Source: Balaenoptera acutorostrata (lineage: Eukaryota; Chordata; Mammalia; Artiodactyla; Balaenopteridae). From it: a stretch of 64,000 nucleotides of DNA. Both the position numbers and the translations under genes were made by a program. Shown here piece after piece: positions 23,738-35,529 of the stretch. The notes under the pieces are model-generated. The model was not told the DNA's origin, searched no databases, and worked only from the letters and a program-made list of their open reading frames with translations. Where the stretch lies: assembly GCF_949987535.1 (NCBI RefSeq), contig NC_080079.1:2550501-2614500 (forward strand), given 5' to 3'. Every line of letters begins with the position of its first letter. The stretch's first letter is position 1.

Positions 23738-23815
23738 CACACACAGGCACACATACACATAAATACACACGTACACACACACACACATACAAACGCACAT
23801 TAGACACACATGCAT
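23738..23815. repeat. Imperfect CA-rich tract
   Basis: Alternating purine-pyrimidine stretch of cacaca with interspersed t and g. It produces valine/cysteine-rich spurious open frames on the minus strand. Confidence 0.85.
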
Positions 23816-24964
23816 CTCAAGCACTCTGAAATCAAGCCTACTAAACAGCGAACCCCAACTGGTGTCTGTGGCTCGGGAAGACAACTAGGATAACCGGTGC
23901 CGCTACAGGCGTGCCTCTGATTAACTAAGGTGTGGCGGGCATCCCGCCAACCGCCAGCGCCCACGGGTGAAGTGCGAAGCCTGGACTCCACAATGACCTG
24001 GCTCATTACCTTCTTCCGCGTTTCAACACCTCTGATGACACATGAGATGAAACCTAAGCAAAACTGTCCTCCTCCTCTTCGGTGGAAATGTGCTTTGCTT
24101 CCCGTGCGATCGCTGGCCGAAGGTCAGTGTTCTGCCCAAACGCGCATCTTGCTGGCACCAGCGTCAGCCGCCCGGGCTGCAGGTTGGGGCCACGGGTGGG
24201 AAGCCCTGGGCTCTCTGCGCTCTGGGCCTTAGAGGAGCCCACCTCCCACCCAGGCGGGCACCACGGACGAGGGCCGGCAGCAAGTCAGAGAATCACCGAA
24301 AACATCACATTACTAAAACGATACAACTTGTGACGGTCAGTTTATAACATGCCCATGATTTTGCAGGTCGTTACAGCACAAATACCTTTGAAGCGCTGAA
24401 CAAATGTCTCCCTGGTACGCACTGTCAGGGAGCCCAGAGTCGCTCTTCTTGAAGATAGATATTTGCTGCAGAAAGTTCTCTGCGGAGGCGATGGATGACC
24501 GCATCGCTGGCAGGCCCCCAAAGGAAGGTCCGAAATCAAAGCCCTCAACCCGGCCTGCCCGTCCACTCCGGCCCCGGCCCCAGCCCACCAGACGGGCTCT
24601 CAAAGACCCTGAACTTGCCCCCTGAGCCCATGAGGCCCACCAATCCCCACCACTGCCGAAAGCGCTCTGTCCTCCTGCGTGTGGTCAGCGCTGAACTAAC
24701 AACACTTGGAGGAGACTCACGCCCGTCTCACTGGATGCTCAAGTGCCACTCAGGGCCCGCTGGGCCAGCAGCCGAGAGCGTTTCCGACGGACACCTGCCC
24801 CTCCAGTTTGGGCTCTCTTCACTGACGGGATCCTGTTCTCTACATCCCTCCAAACTTAGCCGTGACACACCCGTCCTCCGCAAGCACACTCTTAAGGATG
24901 CACACCAACGTGAGGGCCCCAGGGTGGCTCATGGGGCGTGTTTCAAGCAGTCAACTTTATTTTG
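23816..24964. other. Unique sequence, mixed composition
   Basis: No gene recognised. 24,330-24,500 is a non-repetitive, less GC-rich stretch of mixed composition that could be conserved; 24,500-24,964 is GC-rich with spurious frames. Confidence 0.35.
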
Positions 24965-25130
24965 GAGTCTAGAGCCCATCGACCAGAACAGACGGATCAC
25001 TTCCCAGCTGTGTGACCCCCGGGAAGTGACTGCACCTCTCTGTGCCTCTGTGTCCTCAGCTGTAAAAAGTGGTTCATACCAGCGCCCACCTCACAGCCTT
25101 AGAAAAGTGCCCAGCCATCTCTGTCACTCC
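24965..25130 (+). repeat. MIR SINE
   Basis: Sense MIR: 'cttcccagctgtgtgacccc' (25001-25020), 'gactgcacctctctgtgcct', 'cagctgtaaaaagtggttca' and cctcacagccttagaaaagtg. Confidence 0.8.
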
Positions 25131-25204
25131 CTGTCACTCCCTCAGGGCAGGAGCTGCGTGAGCTCACCCAGCGATGCAGGCCGATGCCTGGGGCGCTAAG
25201 GCCT

Positions 25205-25330
25205 CCGTGTGAGCTGCCCTGGCCTGTTAACAGCTGCTCTGTGACCCCAGACAAGTCACCTATCCTATATGGGCCATCAGTAAAATAGAAGGTCTGGGGG
25301 CCATTGTTTCTGAGGCTCCCATCAGCTTTC
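25205..25330 (+). repeat. MIR-like fragment
   Basis: A second MIR-like core follows closely: 'gctgctctgtgaccccagac', 'aagtcacctatcctatatgg' and atcagtaaaatagaaggtctg. It is more diverged than the preceding copy. 25,330-26,150 has no recognised feature. Confidence 0.5.
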
Positions 25331-26155
25331 ACATTTCTGCTAGTCAGATCTAAAAGGGTATTCTGTTTTTGTCTCTACATCCATTTCGATGAAGAAAAAA
25401 CAAAACTACTTTATGCAAAAATGGGCAAAATCCAGACACCACAATTCATCTGGCAGTCAGTCGAGGGCCCAGGTTCAGCAGAGACCAGTGGGCCAGAGCT
25501 GGCCACAGCTTCCTGGGCCAGGGAGGGGCCGCGGGTCACACAAGAGTCCTGGTGTGGCCTTGCTGGGTGGCACGGTTTCAGCCACGTCGTACAGAACTCC
25601 TCAGCAATGCTCACCGGAGGAAGACCCTCCAAGGAAGCGTCCGGAGCAAAGGAACCCCAAGTCTGAGACTGTCCTCTTGGCCACTTGACCCTGACCAAGC
25701 GTCCAGCAGCCCCCCCGCACAGGGAGGGGGCGGGTCCTGCCAGGTCTCAGCGAGGCCACAGAAGGAGCCAGCAAGGAGAGCCGCGGCCCTGGGGAGCTCA
25801 GAGCAGCAGCGGTGGGCACCAGGGTGGCCACAGCCTCAGGACGCCCTCTCGCAGAGGCCAGGGGTCCTGGGGAGGTGGGGAAGGAGCTGACCGTGGAGCC
25901 AGTGCCTCCAAATTAGCTGAAACGACTGTACCCAGCAGAGGAGCCCTTCCCTGTGACCCAAGTACCCTGGTAACCCAGGTGCCCTCCTAGGCTCTGGTGC
26001 TGGATGAGCATGGGGCAGCACCTTAGGGGCCTGACCAGAGGGCAGACGTGCCCACTGCACCTGGTGGGACAAAGCCCCTGCCCGTCAGCACAGGGAGCCC
26101 GCGATGAGCGGCAGGAAAAGCCCGTTTTTCTCTACACTTATAGCTCACGCTGCAC

Positions 26156-27011
26156 AGGAAAGGGAGCGGGGCCCTGCAGGGACAAAAAGCCCTTCCGTGT
26201 CCCCCACTTCTTGTTTGTAGGAGAAAGGCTTCAGCCTCCTAGGCCTTCCCTGACTTCCAAAGGGCAGATTCAAGCAGTTACTAATCAGGGGGGTGAGGGA
26301 ACTCGGAAACCAAGGGAAAGCAGTCAAGAAACAATAAACTGGGAGACTGGGATGGACATATACACACTACTGTATATAAAATAGATAACTAATAAGGACC
26401 TACCGCATAGCACAGGGAACTCTACTCAATACTCTGTAATGACCTATATGGGAAGAGAATCTAACAGAGCGGATATATGTACACGTATAATGGATTCGCT
26501 TTGCTGTACACCTGAAACTAACACAACATCATAAATCAACTAAACTCCAATTAAAAATTTTTTTAAAAAAAGAAAGAAAGAAGAAACAGTAGTGCAGGGA
26601 TGAAACATCCCAGTTCCCCCTCAAGGCATAGACGTAACAATCTGACACAAATCTTTGAGTTGTGCTACAGGAATTAGGACACCACCCAGCTGGAGGATGG
26701 TGATTACAGCTGAGGCCCCAGAATGGTCGGAAGCAGAAGGCTGATGAATGGGGTTCCTGGAGCCCCGCCCCATTACCTCCCCATCAACCAATCAGAAGAA
26801 AGTCACATACCCCACAAGCCCTCCCCCCAAATGTTGCCTTTAAAAACCCTTCCCTGAAAACCATCAGGGAGCTCAGCTCGGGTCTTGTGAGCACGGGACG
26901 TCTATTCTCCTCGCATGGCCCCGCAAGAAGCCTTCCTCTGCTCCAAACTCGGTCGTTTCGGTGTGTTTGGCCTCACTGTGTATCATGCATACGAACTTGC
27001 GTTCAACAACA
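26156..27011 (+). mobile_element. Solo LTR, family 1 copy A, split by an L1
   Basis: Retroviral-type LTR related to those at 29209, 39171 and 45939. It shares the 'cttgtttgtaggagaaagg' and 'cagcctcctaggccttccct' blocks, and a late 'aaaccatcagggagctcag' block followed by tgctccaaactcgg. It is interrupted at 26337-26580 by an L1 3' end, so the two parts make about 600 bp of LTR. It contains CCAATCAG (26,787) and a tttaaaaacc TATA-like site (26,840). No internal retroviral genes are present. The 5' edge is approximate. Confidence 0.75.
26337..26580 (+). mobile_element. L1 3'-UTR insertion (artiodactyl type)
   Basis: Severely 5'-truncated L1: 'atggacatatacacactact', 'ataaaatagataactaataa', 'catagcacagggaactctac', 'tgctgtacacctgaaactaa' and a poly-A rich end. 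Flanked by AAGAAACAATA (26326-26336) and AAGAAACAGTA (26581-26591), a target duplication with one difference. The insertion cuts LTR copy A. Confidence 0.92.
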
Positions 27012-27930
27012 AACACTTCTGACACCAGATGTGTGTGTGTTTCCCACACCAAGCAACTCTCGGACATCCACTGGGTGTCCTGCAATTTAACTCAGTTCTG
27101 ACACAGTCCACCTGGGGACGGTGTCAGAGCCCACGCGTTCAAGGTCCAGCCCCACGAGACTGCTCCCAGCCACTGCGGACTCCAGGAGAAGGTCCAGGTC
27201 GTCACCTGTGCGTCTGACCACCCAGCTATAAATCAGAGGTTCCCCGGCCCCCTCCTCGGGCTCCTTAATTTGCCAGAATGACTCACAGAGCTCAGGAAAA
27301 CAGCACTAGATCACTGGTTTATTACACAGGTACAACCTGGGAACAGCCAGATGGCAGAGGTGCCCAGGGCGAGGTAGCGGGCAGGGGTGGGGGGCGTCCA
27401 GGCCCCTCCAGGCCACCACCCTCCCAGCACCTCCCCGTGCTCACCAACCTGGAAGCTCTTTGAACCCATCCTTTTGGGTTTTCAGAGGCTTCATCACATC
27501 AGCAGGATTGATTAAATCACAGGCCATCGGTGCTTAATCCAACTCCCAGCCCTTTCCCCTCCCCCTGGAGGTGGGAAGGGGGAGGCTGAAATTTCCCTCT
27601 AATCACAGGATTGGTTCCCCTAGCAACCAGCCCCCAGCCTGAGGTTATCTGGGGGAGGGGGTGGGAGGACTTTCCAAGAGTCAGCTCATTAACAGAAACC
27701 CAGGTGTGGCTCAAGGGTCTGTTATGATAACAAGACACCAATCTCACCTTTATTGCTCTATGGCTCCAGAGCTATTCCAGGAACCAGGGATAAAAACCAA
27801 ATATCATAACAAAGATGCCCCTGTGGCTCTAATCACTAAGGAGATTACTGGGGTTTAGGAGCTGTGAGCCAGGAACCGGAGGCGGAGGAGGCCAAACCTA
27901 CACACATCTTGTTATGTCACAGTATCACAC
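27012..27930 (-). repeat. Ancient ERVL-like LTR, antisense
   Basis: Long antisense LTR-like unit. Landmarks include 'cttaatttgccagaatgact', 'cacagagctcaggaaaacag', 'ttttgggttttcagaggctt', 'attgattaaatcacaggcca', 'caagagtcagctcattaaca' and 'gttatgtcacagtatcacac' at the right end. The order resembles an MLT2-type LTR. Family and edges are uncertain. Confidence 0.55.
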
Positions 27931-28203
27931 AGAGGCGAGGCAGCAGGGCCTCGGGGGCACCTGGGAGCCGGCTCTGCGGTCCCCACCTCGGGGGCCTGAG
28001 CAGGTTCCTTCCTGGGGGACGCGGCTGGCCTCAGGGGCCAACCGGGCATCAAAGCCGTGCCCTGCGCTGCTCCCCTGCAGAGGGCACACGGTCCCACCTG
28101 CCGCCCCACCCAGGGCTCCAGGCTCTTCCTGTGGGATTCGTCCTGGCTGGGAAATGCCAGGTCTGAGAAGGCGACAGCTTCTTGAGTCTCAGAAACTGGA
28201 GGG
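27931..28203. other. Unannotated GC-rich spacer
   Basis: No gene or repeat recognised. Confidence 0.4.
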
Positions 28204-28670
28204 TGTTGGGGATCGGGGCAGACCGCCCCCAAGGCATGTTGATTACTTCAGAAATGGTCACCACACGGGGGACATCCTGACCCTCCCCTCCACCTCCCGG
28301 AGCGGGAAATGGATCTCTCGCGTGAAAGGCGCTCACTCTCCCTGCGCCTGGGGGTAGAAGGACACCCTCACTGCCAGAGACGGGGGATAACTGCCCCCAC
28401 CCAAGCCCAGACTCTATTTAGGTTCACTAAATGCGCACCCAAAACTGAAGCTTCTTTGTCGCCTCAGTTCCTCGCAAATTTATTGCTGCTCTGTCTAAAG
28501 AGTATAAAAGCTGCCTGCTTTGGCCACTTCTAAGGTCCCATTTCTATGAGACCTCCGTGCGCACAATTAAAACTTGTTTCTTTTTCTCCCGTTAATCTGT
28601 CTTGGATCAATTTTATTACTAGTGCAGCTACAAGAACTCAAGAAGGGCAGAGGGGGGAATTTCCACTCCA
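28204..28670 (+). mobile_element. Solo LTR, family 2 copy 1
   Basis: LTR-like element related to 32275-32750. It shares 'ctgaccctcccctcca', a 'ctgtctaaagagtataaaag' U3/R block with TATAAAA at 28503-28509, and a 3' part 'ctcccgttaatctgtcttgg' followed by an agaagggcagagg block. The polyadenylation signal looks like AATTAAA. Ends and duplication are not certain. Confidence 0.65.
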
Positions 28671-28679
28671 CAGCCAGGG

Positions 28680-28810
28680 TTTGCCTGTTAGGAGGCTGCA
28701 GCTGTAAATAATTAAGAAATCAGATTTTCTGTTCCTTCAAAAGATAAGGAAGAAGTCTAAGGGTGGTTGTAAATCCTTGAGAAAAATTACTTTTTTTAAG
28801 GGAAAATGTC
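28680..28810. other. AT-rich unique patch
   Basis: Short non-repetitive AT-rich stretch with TAATTA-like motif (gtaaataattaagaaatcag, 28704-28723). Possibly conserved noncoding DNA, speculative. Confidence 0.22.
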
Positions 28811-29061
28811 ACCAATAATGTTTTTGAGATGCACTCAAGTTCAGCTGCAACCAGCAAACAGGTACAGTGCAAGGAACTGCCTTACAGTGGCTTCACGAGG
28901 CTGGGGATTTTTAAAACCACATCCTCTGCTTTTATGCCCCTGGGCTATAGGTCCATCGTGTTTGGAGTATGGAGACAGGAGAAGGAATCACTGTCGTGTG
29001 CAGGACGGAAAGCTTGCTGTGAGAGTTGGGGCCACAAATGGTAACGTGAGCATATTTACAG

Positions 29062-29130
29062 ACAGGCACGCTCATACACGCACACACACGTGCACGCACG
29101 ACGTACACGTACATGCGCACGCGTACACTC
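29062..29130. repeat. Imperfect CA/CG alternating tract
   Basis: Alternating purine-pyrimidine sequence of cacac and gtgcacgcac type, a potential Z-DNA former. No long perfect microsatellite. 28,811-29,061 upstream holds nothing recognised. Confidence 0.8.
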
Positions 29131-29208
29131 TTGGCCAGTTCAGCTTCCTTACCACCTCCTCTGCCTTCCAGGCATTCTCCTACCTGCCTCTGTTCCTGTG
29201 TTTTGTAA

Positions 29209-29748
29209 TACAACCGAGCAGAACCCTGCGGGGGGCCCCCCCTCCCGAGGTGCAAAGGCCCCTCCCTGTCCCCTGCCTCTTGTTTGTAGAAAAGCTGGAG
29301 TCTCCTGGGCCTCCCTGAGTCACAAAGCAGCAGGCTCAAGCAGTTAATGATTAGGACACCAGCGTCCCAGAATCTTCCGGTGTCTGATGCACACTCCTGA
29401 GCTGTCTCACCGATACTACAACTGCCACTGAAGGGAAGACGCTGACTGCATGATGACCATGAGCGCGGAGCTCCCAGACCTAGTGGAGCCTAAGGATTGA
29501 CAATGTCAACCCCCGTCACCGCGCCATCAACCGATCAGAGCGCTGTGCTTGAGCTGAGCACGCACCCCGAGACTCTTATCCTCACCTGGCCTTTAAAACC
29601 GCTTCCTGAAACCCATCAGGGAGCTGGGTCTTTAGAGCACGAGCTGCCGCGTTCTCCTTGCACAGCCCTGCAATTAACCTTTCTCTGCTCCAAACAAGCC
29701 TTGGGCTTGTTTGGCCTTACTGTGCACGTGAGCTTAGGTTTGACGACA
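29209..29748 (+). mobile_element. Solo LTR, family 1 copy C
   Basis: Same family as 39171-39788. It begins near tacaaccgagcagaaccctg, has 'cctcttgtttgtagaaaagc', 'cgctt cctgaaacccatcag'-type U3 blocks, 'gagctgggtctttagagcac' and 'tttctctgctccaaacaag', and ends ...gacgaca. Flanking 4-mers GTAA (29205-29208) and GAAA (29749-29752) match at three of four bases, a weak decayed duplication. No internal retroviral sequence. Confidence 0.72.
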
Positions 29749-29989
29749 GAAAGGCAGAATTTGAGAATGCTCGAGACAGAGCCACAGCAGCAGACACAGA
29801 TGCTTTGCTTCTGCTGGGGCAGCGACGTAGCACTGGGAGAGAAGCGTGACTGGTGGTGGTGACGCGGTGGAGGGCTCCTGCGGGGAGCTAGGACGGGAAG
29901 GAAAATACTGCTGTTCGTGTGAACAGGAGATGGCAAATGGGAGCAGGACTTACAGTATTTGCTTTGCACTGAAAATGGACTTCCTTCCT

Positions 29990-30470
29990 CCTGATGCTTA
30001 TGACGACCTGAAATAAAAGAGCCGCGCTATTCTGCAGCCCCCCCGTGAAGAGGTGGACTCCATCTCCCACCCCCTTGGATATGGACTGGCTCGGGGCTTG
30101 CGTGGATTAACACCAGGGAGGACGTGACGGGTGAGTTCTGGAACACGCGCCTCAGAGACCTTCCAACTTTGCTGTCTAGGAACACACAACCACGCCCTCT
30201 CGAAGCCTGTGCCAGCTTCCTGGAGGACAAGAGATGTCATAAAGAAAGAGGCCACAGTGAGACAGGGGCCAGCCATCCCCCCACCCCGTTCCAGCCGCTT
30301 CATCTGAGGCCCCAGACACGACAGACGAGGTTGCACGGATCACACAGACCAGACCAGCCAGCTGGGGACCCAGCAGGTAAATGCAGCCAATGAGTGACCC
30401 CAGGAGATTCCAGCAGGACTGTTCAGCCAAGCCACAGAAGCGTGAGAAACACTAAGTCACTGCTTTCTAA
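29990..30470 (+). repeat. MaLR/MER-type LTR
   Basis: Resembles an old mammalian LTR with 'gaggtggactccatctccca', 'ggatatggactggctcgggg', a central 'gcctgtgccagcttcctgga' and a 3' end 'gtgagaaacactaagtcact'. The family is tentative and ends are approximate. Confidence 0.5.
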
Positions 30471-31084
30471 GCAAATGAATGAGGGTCAGGCATGGGTGGG
30501 GACGACCTGCACCCACCCCCTGGCGCCCACCAGCTGGTGAGGCTGGGAGCACAGTCAGACCTACTAAGTGGCCTGGGGGCATCCTTTACAAAGCACCCCG
30601 CAGAGTCTGCCGTGTATCAAAGCACGATCTACAGCAATCAGGGCAGGTCATGGGCCTGAGACCTGCGCAGTCACGCAGGACCCACGACCAGAAGGGCCCC
30701 CCCCACACTGGGTTTAGCTCAATCTTGAAACTGTTAACAGTTTTTGGAAAGGGGGCTCCACATTTTCTTTCTGCACTAGCCCATCACCTAAGGAGCCAAT
30801 CCTGATTCAGTAATGACACTCCGTGGTGGTCAGCGTGGCAGCCCCCCAGGGGAGCACAGAAAGGCCACTGCAGCTTTCTGCTTGGTTTCTGGTGCTTGGG
30901 GTCAAAGAGACCCCGAATCCTATCTGTCCCTGGGCCACGTCCTAGCTCAGGCCTGAGCGGGGCTCTGCTCTGTAAGACTCACAGGCCAAACAAAACATAA
31001 AAATGTGCAACAATTTAGACACGTTGGGGCAGACTTGTTTCAGACTAGCTGAGCTGGGGAAGACAAGTACTTCCTCCCCCAGAT
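30471..31084. other. Unannotated sequence
   Basis: No gene recognised. A 60-bp segment at about 30,738-30,800 resembles 63,350-63,420, so both may belong to one ancient unclassified repeat. Confidence 0.35.
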
Positions 31085-31725
31085 CATCATGCACCACCGG
31101 GGGGAGTGGAAAACGGTACAGCAGCTCCTCAAAAAACTGAACACGAAATTACCATATGATCCAGCAATTCCACTCCTGGGTACACACCCAAAAGAATTGA
31201 AAGTGGGGACTCAAACAGATATTTGCACCCATGTTTATAACAAGCATGATTCACAACAGCCAAAAGGTAGCGGCAACCTAAATGTCCACCAACAGATGAA
31301 CAGATAAACAGAATGGGGTCCATGCGTACAATGGGATATTATTCAGCCTCAAAAAGCAATGAAATTCTGGCACCTGCTACAACACGGAAGAACCTTGAGG
31401 ACATGATGCTCAGTGACATAAGCCAGTCACAAAAGGACAAATACTGTATGATTCCGTACAAGGTGTATAGGAGATGCAGATTCATAGAGACAGAAGGTGG
31501 ATGGTGGGTGCCAGGGGTAGGTAGGGAGCGGGGGCAAGGGAGCTGGTGTTTAATAGGGGCAGAGGGTGTCTCTGAGGAGATGAAAAGCGTTCTGGAGAGG
31601 ATGGTGGTGACGGCTGCACAGTAATGTGAATGCACTTAATGCCATTAAAAAGGGTTAAAATTTTTAAATCGTTAAATTTTATGTTATACGTATCCTACCA
31701 CAATTTTTTAAAAAGAAAGAAAAAG
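31085..31725 (+). repeat. Old L1 3' end (L1MA/L1MB-like)
   Basis: Contains the ORF2 C-terminal remnant, visible as 'LLKKLNTKLPYDPAIPLLGT' near 31,107-31,166, then stops. 3'-UTR phrases include 'gggatattattcagcctcaa', 'gaatgcacttaatgccatta' and 'aaattttatgttatacgtat', and it ends A-rich at about 31,720. It is non-functional: only the last part of ORF2 remains. Confidence 0.85.
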
Positions 31726-32100
31726 AAAACACAGGTGGGGAGACAGGAGAATAAGAGGGGGAAGGAGAGAAGGGGACGACAGGAGACGCAGAGAGAAGCA
31801 GCAGATTCAGATGGGGGCTGGGGAGTAAAAGAGAGACCTCGGCAACGGGGGGCTCGGAAGAACCCCACAGGCGCCCTCCGGAGAAGGGCTGGCACGGGAC
31901 CACAGCCGCACAAAGAAAGCTCAACGCCAGGTGCGACCACCTGGGTCCAGCGAGAGCGTCTTCCCCCCGCCAAGCCCACCGCGCTGCGGGCGCGGGACGC
32001 TGATTCCAGGCCGGAGTCTCTGGCCCCCTCCCTCCATCCGCATCAATGTGTCCCCCTCGCGCCCCTGAGCATAACACCCCTCCAGAACAAAATAGATTAA
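31726..32100. other. Purine-rich then GC-rich unique sequence
   Basis: 31,726-31,860 is strongly A/G rich on the + strand (gggaaggagagaaggggacg). No gene or repeat family recognised. Confidence 0.4.
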
Positions 32101-32274
32101 CCCACACATTATGGGTTATTTTTGTATTACGATTTTTAAAACCTGCATTTTTTATCATCTAAATTTTAAAACACAAAAGAAAATCGGAGTTATTAGTAAC
32201 CCTGCCACCCAGAAATGACCCCTCTCACATTCTGGCATACGATATGTACGTCCAGATCGAAGGGAAGCAGACCA

Positions 32275-32750
32275 TGTCACCTCACAATATGCCGCTTTGG
32301 CGCACAGAAACATCAGGGGCAAGAAAGACACTCTGACCCTCCCTCCTCTTCCCAAAAGCAGGAGACGAAACTCCTGAAAGGGGCCCTCTCCGCGCCACGA
32401 AGAAGGAGGACATTCTTATCACCAGGGACGGGGAACCAGGGGCCGAGAGATCTGTACACACAAACCTTGTTAAACCAACCCTTACGTCCTAGTTACATCC
32501 TCACCATTTACGACCCGTGGCCCAGACTCCTCTGTCCTGTCAACTCTTCACAAACTTACTGTTCCCTTTGTCTAAGAGGTGTGAAAGCTTCCTGTTCTGG
32601 TCACTTCTTCACATCTTCATTCTCTTCTCAAGGTGTACATGTACACAAATTCAATAAAATTTTCTCCTGTTAATTTGTCTTACGTCCATTTAATTCTTAG
32701 ATCCAGCCAGAGACTCAAAGAGGGTAGAGAAGAATTGTTCCTCTCCTACA
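32275..32750 (+). mobile_element. Solo LTR, family 2 copy 2
   Basis: Starts TG and ends ...cctctcctaca. It has AATAAA at 32653-32658 followed by 'ctcctgttaatttgtcttac' and a 'cagccagagactcaaagagg' end. It is colinear with 28204-28670. Flanking AGACCA (32269-32274) and AGACAC (32751-32756) could be a decayed duplication, but the right copy merges with a CA repeat. Confidence 0.68.
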
Positions 32751-32751
32751 A

Positions 32752-32752
<1 letters not shown>

Positions 32753-32784
<32 letters not shown>
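32753..32784. repeat. (AC)n microsatellite
   Basis: Sixteen AC units, abutting the right end of the LTR. Confidence 0.97.
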
Positions 32785-32786
<2 letters not shown>

Positions 32787-33180
32787 CAGAGAGCCATCCA
32801 CACATGTGCATAGACACACATTCAAGTATATTGTTTTTCTCATCTTCAACCAAAATAAGATTTACTTCCCCTACTCTTTTAATGCCTTTTAAAATGTTAC
32901 CTGTTACAATAGTTCGCATATGATTAACTCTTCTTTCTGAATGTTGTATTTTAATGACTGTATAACACGCCATTATATGGCTCGACCACATTTCATTTGA
33001 ACTAACTCGTAATGGAGAACACGTAGGCTGACTGCATGCTTTTACTATCACGAGTATCGCAGAGACATGTATCCCGAAGGCTGCGTCTTGAGCGTCCCAG
33101 CTGAGGAATAACTCGGGCGAAGGGTGTGCACATGCTGCTTGGTGCATGCTTTTTTCCAGAAAAGCCACCCCAATTTACAC

Positions 33181-33954
33181 TCTACCAGGTGTGTGACATC
33201 TAAAAGGAAATCACTTTGGACTCAATTAAATTTGCTAAACAAACGCACATGAAACAAGGGCACAAAACGAAAGCAACTCCGATGGGATGTGACAACTCGG
33301 GACCTCCAGGGATTCCGAGGCTGTCCACCCAAAAGCTGACTGGCTTTGGCTGTAAACACGGAGCCGACGTTCAGTACAGACATGCTGCCCCAGACCAGGG
33401 AGCCAAGCTTCCGGAGGTGCCTCCCCATCTGCAGAGATACCCTCAGCCCAGCCCAGGCCACGCCAGAGAGGACAGGCAGGGCCCAGCCCCTCCCGGGCCC
33501 TCTGGGCCCACAGGGGAGCTGGAGCTGGGCTGCACAGAGCTGCGATGAGCAGGGCAGGCCAAGTGGCCCAGCCCTCGGGGACATGTCAAAGCCCCCCGCC
33601 CAGGCTGCTCCTGCTGATGTTCATGGCATTGATCTTGTGTCAGAAGTTAGCGGGATCCTGTTTTAATGGAAGGACTTGCCGCTGACCCCTGGACTGCATT
33701 ATTAATGAATGCCCTGTCTGCACTGTCTGTTCCCAGCCACAGGGCAGGGCAGTAAGCGTCTCGTGGTCTGCAGGGCAGAGGACGAGGAGCCCGGCAGGAC
33801 CCAGGAGGTAGGGGAGGCAGGCTAAACCCGGGGCTCTTAGCCCCATCCTGCCCACGCTAAAAGGGCATCCTGTGGTCCTCGTCAGGGTCCTGGCAGCTAA
33901 ATCTGTATGCTTAGGGAAAACGCTTAGGGCCTGCCCCGCACGGGCCCTTCGTAG
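33181..33954. other. Unique sequence
   Basis: No gene recognised. 33,610-33,730 is a non-repetitive stretch (ggcattgatcttgtgtcaga; tgcattattaatgaatgccc) that could be conserved noncoding DNA. Confidence 0.35.
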
Positions 33955-34140
33955 CTACTGTGGCCTGATGTGAGAGCCATCGACGGGCCACTGGCTCCAG
34001 AATCCCTGGGCGCGTGTCTAAGATGCATATTCCAGGCCCCACCCCACACCAGGCCAGTTCAGTAGTTCTAGGGTGGGGCCCTGGAACCTGCATTTTCAAC
34101 AAGCGCTCAGGTGGGTCAGGTGACCACTGGGTTGGGCGAC
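33955..34140. repeat. MER5A-like hAT remnant
   Basis: Shows 'gcatattccaggccccaccc' (34025-34044), 'ttcagtagttctagggtggg' and 'tgcattttcaacaagcgctc', the centre of a MER5A-type non-autonomous DNA transposon. Confidence 0.7.
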
Positions 34141-34257
34141 CTCATCACTCAAAGAGGGAAGCTGCTGGTGTCTCTGCTGCTTCTCTTTTCCTTTCTTCTT
34201 CATTTTTAAAATTCAGCTGGCTAAAATATTGCCCTGATTTTTTAGATATATGTACAT

Positions 34258-34395
34258 GAGGGGCCAGCGGTGGCAGGATTGTTAAATGGCAGATTCCCAG
34301 ACCCCTCAGAGCCTCTGGGGTGGGCCTGGAGATGTGCATTTTTAAGCTCTTCCAGTGATTCTGATGCTTGTTCCATCCGGGAACTGATCTACTAA
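34258..34395. repeat. MER5A/B-like hAT remnant
   Basis: Shows 'gcagattcccagacccctca', 'gcctctggggtgggcctgga' and 'tttttaagctcttccagtga', again the MER5 core. Only 118 bp from the preceding MER5-like piece but an independent copy. 34,400-35,530 has no recognised feature. Confidence 0.65.
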
Positions 34396-35529
34396 CATGA
34401 CAAACTGGGTTTAGAAGGAAAACACGTTGAAATAAAAATTCATAAAACATGGCTCCCAAGAGCCAGCTCAGCACATCCAGGCCTTAGGACTCTAAATGCA
34501 GCGACGGTATCACCTCAGAACTCACAGGCAAGGCTGACCATGCAGTTTTCCCCTGAGAACGGCCTCCTCCCTCCACCTGGTCCTGAGGTCGGGCTCCAGT
34601 CGGGCAGGACCTGGTCCTCAGGATCAGGCGATAGGGCTCATTACTGCACACCGCCTCCCAGACCCTTCCTGACCCGCCCAGGAAAATAACCTTGAAGGTG
34701 AATGTCCAGGGCCCAGGTGGGCCGCCTGGTGAGCCGCAGATTCAGCCCTGTTCACCTACTTGTCTCCTCACCCAACACAGGAAAACCCCAAACAGAAGGA
34801 TCGACAACGCTAAACAGGGCATTCCCTCTGCAGGTCCCTGGGGGAAACAGCTGACTTTGGAGGGACCGGACACCCGGCTGGGCCCCCATCACTAGATCCC
34901 ACAAGGATCCTGCGGGAGAGAGCATATCAGGTGCTTTGTCTAGTGGGAGGGTCTCTGAGTGCTCAGAGTGTGAACCAAAAAGATGACAGTGGATAGATCC
35001 TTGTGCATTTGTTTGATTTTTTTTTTTAAACCCTCTTGGTATTCCTTCCACTTGGGGTCAATTCAGAATTCTCAAGGGGACATGGACTTACAAACTTTGG
35101 AGGGACCCCTGAGAGCACCCTGTAATCCCACCTGCCGTTCAGGGCAACAACCGTGCCTACAAGGCTCCGCGTGCTGGGGAGGCCACCCCTGTGCACCTGT
35201 CTCTGCTCTCTGCAGCCGCTGGCACACAGCCCGTAGCGTGGCAGGTGCTAAGGGTGTGTTAGCGGGAGACCCCATCGGTTTCCCTTGGCCATCACCCCTC
35301 ATTTATATCTTCACCAGGATGTCAGTGATGGTAGGTTTCGTTTTTCCAAACCTAGGCTGTCACACCAATGCCCAGGTGACAGACAGCCGCTCTATTTAGT
35401 CCCCTTCCCCCTTTCCTGCTTTCAGAGATCCAAATTCCACTCACCCTGACCACCCTTTCCCAAGAGTCATCACCCCTCACAGTACCAAAGAAAGTCCAGT
35501 CCAGGAAAGCGGCTCCCTGCGTCTTCCTC

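Larger units (their letters stand above)
32100..33180 (-). repeat. Old L1/HAL1 fragment, antisense, split by an LTR
   Basis: 32,100-32,270 and 32,785-33,180 look like parts of one antisense old LINE (33,000-33,180 carries the late 'ccaatttacactctaccagg' motif). Between them lie the LTR at 32275-32750 and a CA microsatellite. The assignment rests on recognition and edges are approximate. Confidence 0.5.
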
